A DNA stretch of 64,000 nucleotides from Promethearchaeota archaeon. GTDB lineage: Archaea; Asgardarchaeota; Lokiarchaeia; Sigyniarchaeales; SOKP01. Shown here in pieces: positions 1 through 8,975 of the stretch. The stretch covers positions 1 to 64,000 of the forward strand of contig JAGXNO010000015.1 in NCBI GenBank assembly GCA_019894975.1. The letters are read 5' to 3'. A program made the translations under genes and the position numbers. The notes beneath the pieces were generated by a model. It ran no database searches. It was given only the letters and a program-made list of their open reading frames with translations, and was not told the origin of the DNA. Every line of letters starts with the position of its first letter. Within the stretch, counting starts at the first letter, position 1.

Positions 1-276
1 TTCATATAATTCTAAATCCAAAGTTTTAGGCAATGTTTGTTTTAACTTTCTATTATCCATGTTTCCTTGAATTGCGATGATTTTATCTTTTCCAAATGTT
101 TTTTGAAGGTTTTGATATACACTAGTAATATCGAAATCACCGAGATGAATTAGATAATCAATTTTCCTTTCTTTAAAATCATCTATTATATTTTTAGGGA
201 TTTCTGCGACTCTTGAGGGAATATGGGTATCTCCTATTAACCCAATCAATAATTCGTCTTTATTCGTCTGTATCAT
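1..276 (-). CDS. Metallophosphoesterase of the MJ0936/YfcE family, 3' part outside window
   Basis: The reading frame enters from the left edge and starts with ATG at 276, so only the N-terminal 92 residues are here. Seen: an N-terminal GDTHIPSR motif (GDxH type), HLGDFD (GDxx type) and GNMD, which are the first three metal-binding blocks of calcineurin-like phosphoesterases, in the order and spacing of the small YfcE/MJ0936 phosphodiesterases. Members are Mn- or Ni-dependent phosphodiesterases with uncertain natural substrates. The start overlaps the last 17 nt of the upstream IFT52-like gene, so the two are probably cotranscribed and translationally coupled. Confidence 0.85.
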   Translation of the reverse strand, partial: MIQTNKDELLIGLIGDTHIPSRVAEIPKNIIDDFKERKIDYLIHLGDFDITSVYQNLQKTFGKDKIIAIQGNMDNRKLKQTLPKTLDLELYE

Positions 277-1192
277 TGTTGTCAGTTTCTTTTAATCTTA
301 ATTTAATTATCCTCAGAGCAAAGTTAATAACCTCTTCAAGATCTTTCCATTTTCCTAGATTTATCATGTCTTTAGCCCAATAAAAAAGGTCTTGACTTAT
401 GGCAACAGTAGAGTATATAGGTTTCAACAATTTTTCTTCTTCAGAACCAGCTTTGTTTAATAGCCAAGATATGGCATTAGAGACTAATTTAAAGTTATCT
501 CCAGCACTAATACCGTACGATTTGTTTAAGCTTGAAAAAATTGAGAGATTACCAATAGCAAAAACTTTCCCTAATTCATAGTGTACGGCCCCTATTATAG
601 GAAGATGTTGTTTCGATTCATCATGCCATCCATCTCCATCCAAGTAGCTATGCCATGATGTATTTTCTGAGGAATATGCAATACCATTAATATCAATTTT
701 CTCATTTTCAATGGATTTATCTACGGTTAGGGTACAACCATTAGAATGAATAAATTGGTTTAAATCCCTTGTAATATAATGAGGACTAAAATCCTTGATT
801 ACGGGATGAGAATTTTCTTGGGAAAACGATTTATTATCATATAATTTATCATTATTAAAAATTATCCCGAAGTGTTTAGTTAATTCAGATAAATTATTTT
901 TATTTTCATAATCCCCCCCACCATCGTTTATTATGAGAAGACTCCCACCTTTTTTAACATAATCAATTAAATCATCTATTTCTTCTGGTCCTAAGTTTGG
1001 ACCCAAATGTGGAACTCCAATAATGAATAGATCATAACTAGCTAACTTTTCAGTTGTGATTCCTGCCTCGATTTTTCCCAATTGAAAACCAGAATCAAAT
1101 AAATACTGTATAAAATCAGTAAAAGCATTATTCTCAATAGTTAGTTTATTGTTATGAGTACAGTCAAAACCAATAGCAATTTTATTTGTCAT
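260..1192 (-). CDS. IFT52-like GIFT/GATase1-fold domain protein
   Basis: This is a 310-residue soluble protein. Residues about 1-120 look like the GIFT domain (GldG/IFT52, a class-I-glutamine-amidotransferase-like fold). The series is a beta strand, NNAFTDFIQYL, ITTEKLASYDLFIIGVP, a helix with the glycine turn YVKKGGSLLIINDGGG, then LTKHFGIIFNND. From memory, human IFT52 has the same series (ITSEKL, KYLDGGGDV, LLEEYGIMVNND). No GATase catalytic Cys-His pair is visible, so a binding rather than enzymatic role is likely. The C-terminal 60 residues are helical and charged. The downstream phosphoesterase overlaps it by 17 nt. Domain identity is inference from pattern; cellular role unknown. Confidence 0.7.
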   Translation of the reverse strand: MTNKIAIGFDCTHNNKLTIENNAFTDFIQYLFDSGFQLGKIEAGITTEKLASYDLFIIGVPHLGPNLGPEEIDDLIDYVKKGGSLLIINDGGGDYENKNNLSELTKHFGIIFNNDKLYDNKSFSQENSHPVIKDFSPHYITRDLNQFIHSNGCTLTVDKSIENEKIDINGIAYSSENTSWHSYLDGDGWHDESKQHLPIIGAVHYELGKVFAIGNLSIFSSLNKSYGISAGDNFKLVSNAISWLLNKAGSEEEKLLKPIYSTVAISQDLFYWAKDMINLGKWKDLEEVINFALRIIKLRLKETDNNDTDE

Positions 1193-1317
1193 GGTTAATA
1201 ATTCCTACTATTTTGTTATAAAATTCATTTATAATTTGATATAAAACACTAATGCAAATTTCTACTTATTAATATCAAATAAAATGATTATCTAATTATT
1301 TTTTGTTATTATTTTAT

Positions 1318-2706
1318 TTATAAGTTCTTTAATGTGATAAAAGCACTCCCAATTTGAATCCGAACTAATTTATTTATGGGGATAACTTCGAATTTGGTAT
1401 GCTTTAATAACTCATTAATTTTTGTTTCTATAAATTTTTCTAAGTCCGTTTTAATTTTCATTAATTCAGGTCTCTTTTCTGGACGATTTAAAATGGCTTC
1501 TTGACATAGCCTAGCTAACATTGACATAGAGAGTAGATAGTAATATTTACTAGCAACATTTAAGTCAAATGCCTGCGATACTGTTGCTTTTCCGTCATAC
1601 ATAAGTGATGTCTTAGCATCTTGCATATAAACTCCTAGCAACAGTCCCCCATTTTTAATTAAAGAGTCTATTGCATGAAAAAGTCTTGTAGTCTTTATAC
1701 AATATTTCTTAATTGAACGAAAAATTTTCTTAGATTGGTTATAAAGATCCTTCGTATAATTTATTGATTCTATACGTAGGTCTCTTCTTTCAAATTCAGT
1801 ATGCGATAGATCATCTATAGCTTTATCATAAAAATATGGCATTTCACATACTAATACAAAGCTCTTATCAGCTGTAATTGTTTTAAGATAATCATCTGAG
1901 GATGTCCCACACCGTAAAATTTCTTGTGGATTCTCTATACCGTTAGCTTCAATGAAATCATATTGTTCCTGAATCCCAGACATCTCGAAAACTGCATCAT
2001 GAAGAACCTTAATGAAAGGAGCTTCGGGTTCTCCAAGATGCAAAGGTAACTTTTCTTCTTGAACGAATTTAATGAGTTCAGAAAATAAATTTCCCACTCC
2101 GCGAGTAACATAGAAATATACGCCGCCAAAAGCTGAATTATGGAGACTATACATGAACGTGGGTTTTAATTCATGCATCAATGATATTAAAGCTTGAGTT
2201 TCAGGAGGAGGTGTTTCAAACTCAAGTTTCTTATACTTGATAGGAAAAGACCATTCAACTTGTTCGTAAGCAGCAGGTCTATAATAATTTCTCGCGTATT
2301 TTATTGGACTAAATTTTCCCTTAAACCATCCTTCATTCATTACAGCTCCATCAATATCAATAGCTTTAATTATATACCATGTATAACCTGTTTTTTCTGT
2401 AAATTCAGGGTTTTCTGCTAAATATTTTGATAAAAACTCCAGACTCATACTTCCAATTGGCTCATTGGGATGTGGAAATGCAAAGAGAAGTGCATTTTCC
2501 TTTCCTTGGCCAATTTTTAGACAATATATTGGTCTTCCTTCTCCTGTTTTCCCTAATTCTTTCAACTCTACATTAGCAAATTCTTTAGCTAACTTCTTAC
2601 TCGAATTATCTAGCTCAGATATAGTCATAAATTCTTTATATTCAGGGATTTGGTTTAGGATTTTATTAAGATCTATATTATTCACCCGATAAGTTTGAAA
2701 ATTCAT
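1318..2706 (-). CDS. M14 family zinc carboxypeptidase-like protein
   Basis: The protein has about 462 residues. The HxxE zinc motif is HPNEPIG (His and Glu near residues 79 and 82 from this start), the third zinc ligand lies in SLHNS about 107 residues later, and a candidate catalytic Glu is in CEMPYFYD. A basic/aromatic stretch with YARNYYRP probably forms the substrate pocket. Members of M14 remove C-terminal residues from peptides or act on modified peptides. No signal peptide is visible, so it is probably cytoplasmic. The C-terminal 130 residues are helical and not part of the catalytic fold. I prefer ATG at 2706 over the in-frame TTG two codons upstream. Substrate unknown. Confidence 0.8.
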   Translation of the reverse strand: MNFQTYRVNNIDLNKILNQIPEYKEFMTISELDNSSKKLAKEFANVELKELGKTGEGRPIYCLKIGQGKENALLFAFPHPNEPIGSMSLEFLSKYLAENPEFTEKTGYTWYIIKAIDIDGAVMNEGWFKGKFSPIKYARNYYRPAAYEQVEWSFPIKYKKLEFETPPPETQALISLMHELKPTFMYSLHNSAFGGVYFYVTRGVGNLFSELIKFVQEEKLPLHLGEPEAPFIKVLHDAVFEMSGIQEQYDFIEANGIENPQEILRCGTSSDDYLKTITADKSFVLVCEMPYFYDKAIDDLSHTEFERRDLRIESINYTKDLYNQSKKIFRSIKKYCIKTTRLFHAIDSLIKNGGLLLGVYMQDAKTSLMYDGKATVSQAFDLNVASKYYYLLSMSMLARLCQEAILNRPEKRPELMKIKTDLEKFIETKINELLKHTKFEVIPINKLVRIQIGSAFITLKNL

Positions 2707-2823
2707 AATCAATAAATATGCTTACCATAATAAAAGTATCATGCTTTTTTGTAGTAAGACCTTTTTGCCGAAAGAAAAATGTGGATAATATAAATTTAAT
2801 AGATTTTGTTTTTTTTCTAAATT

Positions 2824-3186
2824 ATGATAAAAAAAAATTATACTGATGTGGAAGAAAAGCAAGCTACTTTAAGCAATGGAACTAATGTAGAAGATGTAAC
2901 CGTTAGATGGTTAATTGATAAGAATTCGGGTGCTAATAATTTTGCAATGAGAAGATTTGAAATAAAGGTAGGCGGAAAAGTTCCACTCCACAACCATGAA
3001 CAAGATCATGAAATATACATCTTATCTGGAACGGGAAGATTCTATAATGATAAAGAACAAGAATATAAAGTTATGCAAGGAGATGTTATCTACATCCCAC
3101 CAAATGAAAAACATGGAATAGATAATTTAAGTAAAGATAATCTAATTTTTATTTGCTTAGTTCCGTATCTAGAAAATAAAAATTAA
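2824..3186 (+). CDS. Cupin-domain protein
   Basis: This is a 120-residue single-domain cupin. Motif 1 is PLHNHEQDHEIYILSGTG (two His and a Glu as metal ligands) and motif 2 is GDVIYIPPNEKHGIDN (last His ligand). Such small cupins bind a metal and often a small acid or sugar; the substrate cannot be told. It stands alone, convergent with gyrA, whose end is only 6 bp away. An AT-rich TATA-like stretch (ataatataaattta) lies about 25-40 bp before the ATG, fitting a short-leader archaeal promoter. Confidence 0.85.
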   Translation: MIKKNYTDVEEKQATLSNGTNVEDVTVRWLIDKNSGANNFAMRRFEIKVGGKVPLHNHEQDHEIYILSGTGRFYNDKEQEYKVMQGDVIYIPPNEKHGIDNLSKDNLIFICLVPYLENKN

Positions 3187-3191
3187 GAAAA

Positions 3192-5630
3192 TTAAACTTC
3201 TTTTTCACACTTTCCGATTCCAGTTACAAAATCATTTTCATACAATTTAATAACTCTAACACCTTTTGCGGTTCTATGAGTAATTCTTATTGAATCTACA
3301 GATACTCTTATCATTTGTCCTTGTTCTGTTCCAATTAATAGATCCATCTGTTTCGCAATTTTAATGGCAATGACTTTGTCATTTTTTTCTTTATTCAAAG
3401 TTATATTTTTAACCCCTTTTGCGCCTCTCCCCGTTTTTCTATATTCTTTCACATAAGTTCTTTGGCCATATGCATTTTCCGTTAAAGTTAAGATTATCTC
3501 ATCATCTGAGACTAATAAGAAATCAATAACTTCATCACCTTCTCTTAAATGTGCTCCCTTGACACCCATCGAATTTCTTCCCAACTCTCTTAATTCAGAT
3601 TCATCGAATCTAATCGCATAACCTAGTTTTGTGGCAATGAATATATCTTGTAATTCGTTTGAAAGTCTTTTAACGCTTACTAATTCATCATCTGGTCTTA
3701 TTCTCTGAGCTCTTACTCCTGTACTTTTAAATTTTGAAAATAATCGTAATGGAGATTTCTTTATAATTCCATTTTTAGTTGCCATTATCAACATTTCTGT
3801 GGTATCAAAGTTGTTAATGGGAATCATAGAAGAGATTTTTTCACCCGGTTGTAGAGGGAGTAAATTGATTATTGGTTTACCGCGTGCAGTACGTTGTTGT
3901 AAAGATATATTATAACTTTTAATTGAATATACCCTACCTTTAGAAGTAAAGACTAAAATTGTATCATGAGTAGAACATACAAATAAATCGGTAATGAAAT
4001 CTTCTTCCCGGACAGTCATTCCTTTTTTACCACGCCCGCCTCTACCTTGGATACGATACTCCTCAACTGAGATCCTTTTAATATACTGATTTTTAGTAAA
4101 AATCACAATCGTTGGTTCATTTTTAATAAGATCTACCCTTTTAATGTCTCTAGCAGATTCTTCACCACTAATTTCTATTTTTGACCTTCTATCATCACCA
4201 TATTTTGCACTCAGATCATTTAATTCACTTTTTATAATATCTAATTGCAACTGCTCCTTAGCTAGAATTTTTTTATATTCTACGATACTTTCATTCAAAG
4301 ATTTCTCCTCATCCACCAGCTTTTGCTTTTCTAGATTAGTCAATCGAGATAATTGCATGTTTAATATTGCTTGGACTTGGATGTCACTTAAACTATAGGC
4401 TTCCATTAATTTTATTTTTGCTTCTTTTGTATCTTTCGCTTTTTTAATTATATTTATAACGTTATCAATATCATTTAAAGCAATAAGAAGCCCTTCTACT
4501 CTATGAAGTCGATCTTCAGCTTTTCTAAGATCAAATTCTATTCTCCTTCTAATAATTAACAGACGGTGAACTATATATTCTTGAATAATTTCTTTTAAAG
4601 TAAGAATTTTAGGTTGTTTTCCATTATTAATCAACACTAAGTTTATTACATTAAAACTTGTAAACAATCTAGTCCGTTTAAATAAAATGTTTTTAATTAT
4701 AACTGGTTGAGCATTTTTTGTTAAATCTATAACTATTCGCATCCCATTCCTATCAGATTCATCCCGTAAATCTCTGATGTCTTTAATAACACCATCCTTT
4801 ATTAATTTAGCAATAGATTCTATCAACAAAGATTTATTTACCAGATATGGAATTTCTGTAATAATTAGGCTAGTTTTGTCATCTTTAACTTCAGTTTCGA
4901 CATTCCCACTAATATTTACATTACCGATTCCGGTTGTGTATGCATTATATATACCATTTGTATCTGAAATAATCCCACCTGTAGGAAAATCTGGGCCTTT
5001 AATAATTTCCATAAGTTCTAGAATTGATATTTCAGGATCGTCAATTGTAGCTACAATTCCTTGGCAAATTTCATTTAAGTTATGAGGAGGCATTGAGGTA
5101 GCCATCCCTACAGCAATTCCTTTTGTTCCATTTATTAAAATATTAGGCAATTTGGCAGGTAAATAAACGGGTTCAACCTTACTATCATCAAAGTTTGGGA
5201 TAAATTCCACTGTTTCTTTATTTAAATCCTCAATTAATTCATCTGAAATGCGTGAGAGCCTGGCTTCCGTATATCTGTAAGCGGCTGGATCATCTCCATC
5301 AACTGAACCAAAATTACCTTGAGGATCAATTAGAGGATATCGTAGGGAAAAATCTTGCCCCATTCTTACAAGGGCACCATATATAGCATCTCCTGAATGA
5401 GGATGATAATTTCCTAAAACTTGCCCTACTATTTTAGCACATTTAACATGAGGAGAGCGTATATCCCATCCACTTTCTGCCATTGCAAAGATGATTCTTT
5501 TCTGAACAGGTTTAAGTCCATCTCTTACATCAGGAATTGCCCTACCAATGATGACCGACATGCTATAATCTATATAGCTGCTTGCCATCTCATCTTTTAA
5601 CAAAATTTCTTCAATCTGTTCTGATGTCAA
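3192..5630 (-). CDS. gyrA: DNA gyrase subunit A
   Basis: The 812-residue subunit is full length for GyrA. The N-terminal breakage-reunion domain contains GRAIPDVRDGLKPVQKRI and the catalytic tyrosine in YRYTEARLS (active-site Tyr after the AAYR motif). The C-terminal half has repeated beta-pinwheel blades and a GyrA-box-like glycine/arginine turn (IQGRGGRGKKGM), supporting a supercoiling gyrase rather than ParC. It cuts and religates DNA in an A2B2 complex with GyrB. It lies 48 bp downstream of gyrB in the same direction, so they form an operon. Archaeal gyrases are generally considered acquisitions from bacteria. Confidence 0.96.
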   Translation of the reverse strand: MTSEQIEEILLKDEMASSYIDYSMSVIIGRAIPDVRDGLKPVQKRIIFAMAESGWDIRSPHVKCAKIVGQVLGNYHPHSGDAIYGALVRMGQDFSLRYPLIDPQGNFGSVDGDDPAAYRYTEARLSRISDELIEDLNKETVEFIPNFDDSKVEPVYLPAKLPNILINGTKGIAVGMATSMPPHNLNEICQGIVATIDDPEISILELMEIIKGPDFPTGGIISDTNGIYNAYTTGIGNVNISGNVETEVKDDKTSLIITEIPYLVNKSLLIESIAKLIKDGVIKDIRDLRDESDRNGMRIVIDLTKNAQPVIIKNILFKRTRLFTSFNVINLVLINNGKQPKILTLKEIIQEYIVHRLLIIRRRIEFDLRKAEDRLHRVEGLLIALNDIDNVINIIKKAKDTKEAKIKLMEAYSLSDIQVQAILNMQLSRLTNLEKQKLVDEEKSLNESIVEYKKILAKEQLQLDIIKSELNDLSAKYGDDRRSKIEISGEESARDIKRVDLIKNEPTIVIFTKNQYIKRISVEEYRIQGRGGRGKKGMTVREEDFITDLFVCSTHDTILVFTSKGRVYSIKSYNISLQQRTARGKPIINLLPLQPGEKISSMIPINNFDTTEMLIMATKNGIIKKSPLRLFSKFKSTGVRAQRIRPDDELVSVKRLSNELQDIFIATKLGYAIRFDESELRELGRNSMGVKGAHLREGDEVIDFLLVSDDEIILTLTENAYGQRTYVKEYRKTGRGAKGVKNITLNKEKNDKVIAIKIAKQMDLLIGTEQGQMIRVSVDSIRITHRTAKGVRVIKLYENDFVTGIGKCEKEV

Positions 5631-5678
5631 ATTAAAACCCCAATTTTTCTAAAATGAATAATTATTAAATAATAGGTG

Positions 5679-7610
5679 TTAGATATCTAACACATTAACT
5701 TCGTCAAAATGACTGATAATGAATTTTTTTCGAGCTTTCACTTCTTTACCCATGAGCTTTGTAAACATTAGATCATTTTCTAAATAGTCTTCATAAGTAA
5801 CTTTCTTTAGTTTCCTAGTATCGCGATTCATGGTGGTCACATAGAGCTCTTCTGCGTTCATTTCACCAAGGCCTTTATATCTTTGAGTTCGAATTGAACC
5901 CGTGTCCTTAAGATTATGTTTTGTTTGTAATCCTTGAAAAAAGTCTTCTTTTTCTTTATCTGTGAAGACATATTTTTGGTCTTTCTTATAACTAACTTTA
6001 TATAAGGGAGGACAGGCAATATAGAGATGTCCTGCATCTATAAGTGGACGCATATATCTAAAGAAGAATGTAAGTAGGAGTGTCTCAATGTGAAATCCGT
6101 CAATGTCAGCATCACACATAATTACTACCTTATGGTAGCGCAGTTTACTTAAATCAAAGTTTTCTTCGACTTCTTCACCTTCTTCAGTTTCACCATTGGT
6201 TCCATTTAAATCATTTTCCTCTTGGAATCCTACTCCTAGAGCTTTGATAATAGATTGGATTTCATTGTTTTGCAATATCTTGTCTAAACGGGCTTTTTCT
6301 ACGTTTAAAATCTTACCCCTAAGAGGAAGAATTGCCTGATAAGTTCTATCTCTTCCTTGTTTAGCAGAACCACCTGCTGAATTTCCTTCAACTATAAATA
6401 TTTCTGAATCTTCAGGTTTATTCGAAGAACAATCAGCAAGTTTGCCCGGCATCCTTGCACCATCTAATGCAGATTTTCTACGGATTAGAGATCTCGCTTT
6501 TTGGGCAGCTTCACGAGCTATTTTCGCATTAATAGTTTTTAAAATAATCCTTTTAGCTATTTGTGGGTGTTCTTCTAGAAATTGAGTTAACTTATCAGTA
6601 ACCATTTGACTTATTATCTGCCGAATCTCAGGGTTACCTAACTTAATTTTAGTTTGGCTTTCAAATTGAGGATCAGGAAGTTTAACCGAAATTACTGCTG
6701 AAAGTCCTTCTCGTGTATCAGTCCCACTTAATACGTGATCTTTATACTTCTTTTCCATATAATTTTCTATATAAGAATTAAAACCCCTTGTTAAGGCCGA
6801 TTTAAACCCGGTTAAATGAGTGCCTCCCTCGATAGTGTTGATTGTGTTGGCATAAGAGAGAATATTTGTATGATATCCTTGGTTGTATTGAGCAGCAACT
6901 TCACACATTATCGTAGAGCCATCTTCATCTTCAGTTGAATCGCTTATATAAATAACGTCATTATGTAAAGGCTGTTTGTCTTTATTTAAATAGCTTACAA
7001 ATTCCTTTAATCCGCCTTCATAATGAAATTCTTCTATTTCATCCTTAAATTTATCATGAAGTTCAAACCTTGCGTGTGGGTTAAGAAATGCAAGCTCTCG
7101 CATCCTAGCAGTAATAGTATGGGCACTGAATATCGGTTCATTAGGATCAAAATCAAAAATAGAATTATCTGGATAAAATTTGATTTTTGTGTATGTCTTT
7201 TCGGTTTTGATCTCTGTTGTTTCTGCATCAGTTACCTTTTTGCCTTTAGAAAATTTTTGTTTGTAGAGCAGACCATCACGACAGACCTCAACTTCCATCC
7301 ATTCAGTTAAAGCGTTCACAACTGAGAGTCCAACGCCATGTAAGCCACCAGAAATTTTATAACTTTTACTGTCAAATTTTCCTCCAGCATGTAAATGTTC
7401 CATGATTACTTCAAGCGCAGGTCTCTTAAATTCGGGATGTTCATCAATAGGGATGCCACGACCATTATCAGATACTTGAACTGTATTATCTTTATAGAGG
7501 GTTACCTTTATCTCGTCGGCATACCCTCCCATTGCTTCATCTACAGAGTTATCAAGTACCTCGAAAATAAGATGGTGAAGCCCCCTCTTGCTTTGGTCCC
7601 CTACATACAT
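5679..7610 (-). CDS. gyrB: DNA gyrase subunit B, main open frame (N-terminal arm detached)
   Basis: The 643-residue frame carries the GHKL ATPase (EVLDNSVDEAMGGY, DNGRGIPID, GGLHGVG), the transducer domain (QTKIKLGN) and the TOPRIM domain (EGNSAGGSAKQGRD, and MCDADIDGFHIETLLL with DxD). The first ATG falls inside the conserved RKRPxMYVGD block. The normal N-terminal arm, which closes over ATP in the GyrB dimer, is not in this frame. That arm is encoded in another frame at 7679-7741, separated by 53 nt containing stops. The frame itself extends upstream without an ATG. Either the RNA is processed or recoded, or the protein starts late, or the gene is damaged. It is the first gene of the gyrB-gyrA operon. 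Confidence 0.93.
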   Translation of the reverse strand: MYVGDQSKRGLHHLIFEVLDNSVDEAMGGYADEIKVTLYKDNTVQVSDNGRGIPIDEHPEFKRPALEVIMEHLHAGGKFDSKSYKISGGLHGVGLSVVNALTEWMEVEVCRDGLLYKQKFSKGKKVTDAETTEIKTEKTYTKIKFYPDNSIFDFDPNEPIFSAHTITARMRELAFLNPHARFELHDKFKDEIEEFHYEGGLKEFVSYLNKDKQPLHNDVIYISDSTEDEDGSTIMCEVAAQYNQGYHTNILSYANTINTIEGGTHLTGFKSALTRGFNSYIENYMEKKYKDHVLSGTDTREGLSAVISVKLPDPQFESQTKIKLGNPEIRQIISQMVTDKLTQFLEEHPQIAKRIILKTINAKIAREAAQKARSLIRRKSALDGARMPGKLADCSSNKPEDSEIFIVEGNSAGGSAKQGRDRTYQAILPLRGKILNVEKARLDKILQNNEIQSIIKALGVGFQEENDLNGTNGETEEGEEVEENFDLSKLRYHKVVIMCDADIDGFHIETLLLTFFFRYMRPLIDAGHLYIACPPLYKVSYKKDQKYVFTDKEKEDFFQGLQTKHNLKDTGSIRTQRYKGLGEMNAEELYVTTMNRDTRKLKKVTYEDYLENDLMFTKLMGKEVKARKKFIISHFDEVNVLDI

Positions 7611-7625
7611 TGCGGGCCTCTTTCT

Positions 7626-7678
7626 TTGTCGACCTAGCGCGAATCGCGCATCTCCTTCATTCTTTATGAAGATAAGTT
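7626..7678 (-). other. 53-nt intervening segment inside gyrB (intron, bypass or insertion)
   Basis: Removing exactly these 53 nt joins ...GLDGV to RKRPAMYVGD..., the expected GyrB sequence, and restores frame (53 is not a multiple of three). On the minus strand the segment contains a TAA in the upstream frame. It can form two hairpins: CTTCAT/ATGAAG with a 5-nt loop and GCGCG/CGCGC with a 3-nt loop. It also carries a Shine-Dalgarno-like AAGGAG directly before a five-codon ORF ending in TAG. I tried to draw a bulge-helix-bulge splicing motif at the junctions and found only partial pairings (for example TCGAC with GTCGA), so intron status is not proven. Confidence 0.6.
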
Positions 7679-7741
7679 TACGCCGTCGAGCCCTTTTAGT
7701 ACTTGAATATCCTCTGCATCATATCCGCTTTTCTCAACCAT
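7664..7741 (-). CDS. Detached N-terminal segment of GyrB (25 codons)
   Basis: A 25-codon ORF starting with ATG at 7741. Its first 21 residues match the GyrB N-terminal arm: an SGYDAEDIQVL block with the Tyr that in bacterial GyrB contacts ATP across the dimer, then KGLDGV. The four codons after Val and the TAA are foreign. The expected continuation, RKRPxMY, resumes 53 nt later in another frame. It is either exon 1, the take-off segment of a recoding event, or a leader peptide. The conserved amino-acid pattern argues it is still under selection. Confidence 0.75.
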   Translation of the reverse strand: MVEKSGYDAEDIQVLKGLDGVNLSS

Positions 7742-8035
7742 GTTAAACCAAAATTAGTTTTTTTTAGTAAAGGTAAATCTATCAAATAAATCTCAAAATG
7801 TGTTGATAATTTAACAATTCACTATATTAATAATGGAATTTATCACTTTTAAATGTAGGTACAATTTTTCATAGTTTTTCGTCGCTCAAAATCGACATAA
7901 ATCTTTTTTTTTCTGCCCGTACTTTTAGAACTATAACATGGATACAATTAATATAGTTTTTAGTCTATAAAATCATTAGAATGAGTTTTACCGGTTCAAT
8001 TTTTCACAGTTAATTTTTTTGATTAGAATTGAGAT

Positions 8036-8899
8036 TTATTTGTTTCTTCTGATTTCTTTTGCCATTTTTACTATTTCAAAGATTTGATTATCCACATCAT
8101 GGGTTCGAACGATGTGAGCGCCATTATATACTGCTATTGCTGTTGAAGAAAGTGTTCCATTTAATCTATTTTCAGGATCAGGAATATTTAATGTTGTACC
8201 GATAAATGATTTTCTTGAAATGGCAATAAGAATAGGGAGATTTAGTATTCGAAGTTTGCCTAAATTATTAATTATTTTTAAATCATAGGTATGTACCTTT
8301 TTTTCAACCCATTTGCCGATCCCTGGATCTATAATAATCAAATTTTCGTTATAACCTTTGGATTTAAGATGCTTTATAGTTTTACTAAACTCGTGTAGTA
8401 TTTCGGCTATTTCACATAGATCTCCTGGAAGTTCTTTTGATGCTATTAAAATAACAGGAAGATTGTGCTTTATTAAAAAGTCTTCAAGGGTTGAGTCAGT
8501 TTTTAAACAACTTACGTCATTTATAATAATTTTCTTTTCAAATTTAAGAGATATTTTAAGAGCTACTTCAGCAACTTCAGTGTACTGAGTATCAACGGAG
8601 ATAATTACTTCTTTCGGAATTATATTACAAACTAGTTCCATAGCTGATTGAATCCGGTTAATTTCTTCATCGATGGTAATTTTTTGAGACCAAGGAGCTG
8701 TTGATCGAGCACCTAAATCTAGCATCGTAACACCATTTTCAATCATTTTTCGTGTGGCCTTCTCTAAAGATTGGTCGTCAGAATAAACCGATCCTTGGTA
8801 GAAACTTTCTGGGCTTAAATTCAGTACTCCCATTATGACGGTAGGGCAGTCATCTCCGATTTCTAAGATGCCATGTAAATTCATATATATTTTTTTCAT
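8036..8899 (-). CDS. folP: Dihydropteroate synthase family protein
   Basis: The 287-residue TIM-barrel protein contains the pterin-binding signatures MGVLNLSPESF near residue 23, LDLGARSTAP, ISVDTQY, INDVSC, IIDPGIGKW and the C-terminal SRKSFIG and VRTHDVD. All DHPS strand-end motifs are in order and the length is normal. DHPS joins a pterin pyrophosphate to p-aminobenzoate. In archaea homologues may serve folate or methanopterin-type synthesis, and the motif SRKSF with the final HDV supports a true DHPS fold. It stands alone between gyrB and the sulfatase; no other pterin gene is in the window. Confidence 0.88.
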   Translation of the reverse strand: MKKIYMNLHGILEIGDDCPTVIMGVLNLSPESFYQGSVYSDDQSLEKATRKMIENGVTMLDLGARSTAPWSQKITIDEEINRIQSAMELVCNIIPKEVIISVDTQYTEVAEVALKISLKFEKKIIINDVSCLKTDSTLEDFLIKHNLPVILIASKELPGDLCEIAEILHEFSKTIKHLKSKGYNENLIIIDPGIGKWVEKKVHTYDLKIINNLGKLRILNLPILIAISRKSFIGTTLNIPDPENRLNGTLSSTAIAVYNGAHIVRTHDVDNQIFEIVKMAKEIRRNK

Positions 8900-8975
8900 G
8901 GGTTATCTAGAAAATGAACAAATTATATCAAATAAGTTTAATTAATGGATATCTAAGGATATGACATTTAAGAAT

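Noticed and set aside
7611-7700. A bulge-helix-bulge splice motif at the gyrB gap
   Set aside because: Partial helices (TCGAC/GTCGA, GGCG/CGCT with one G-U) can be drawn, but none gives two 3-nt bulges around a 4-bp helix at the junctions that restore the frame. The strong local hairpins compete with them.
7820-8035. Possible small RNA or gene between gyrB and folP
   Set aside because: T-rich stretches and a weak gtcg/cgac pairing were seen, but no stable fold, box motif or ORF.
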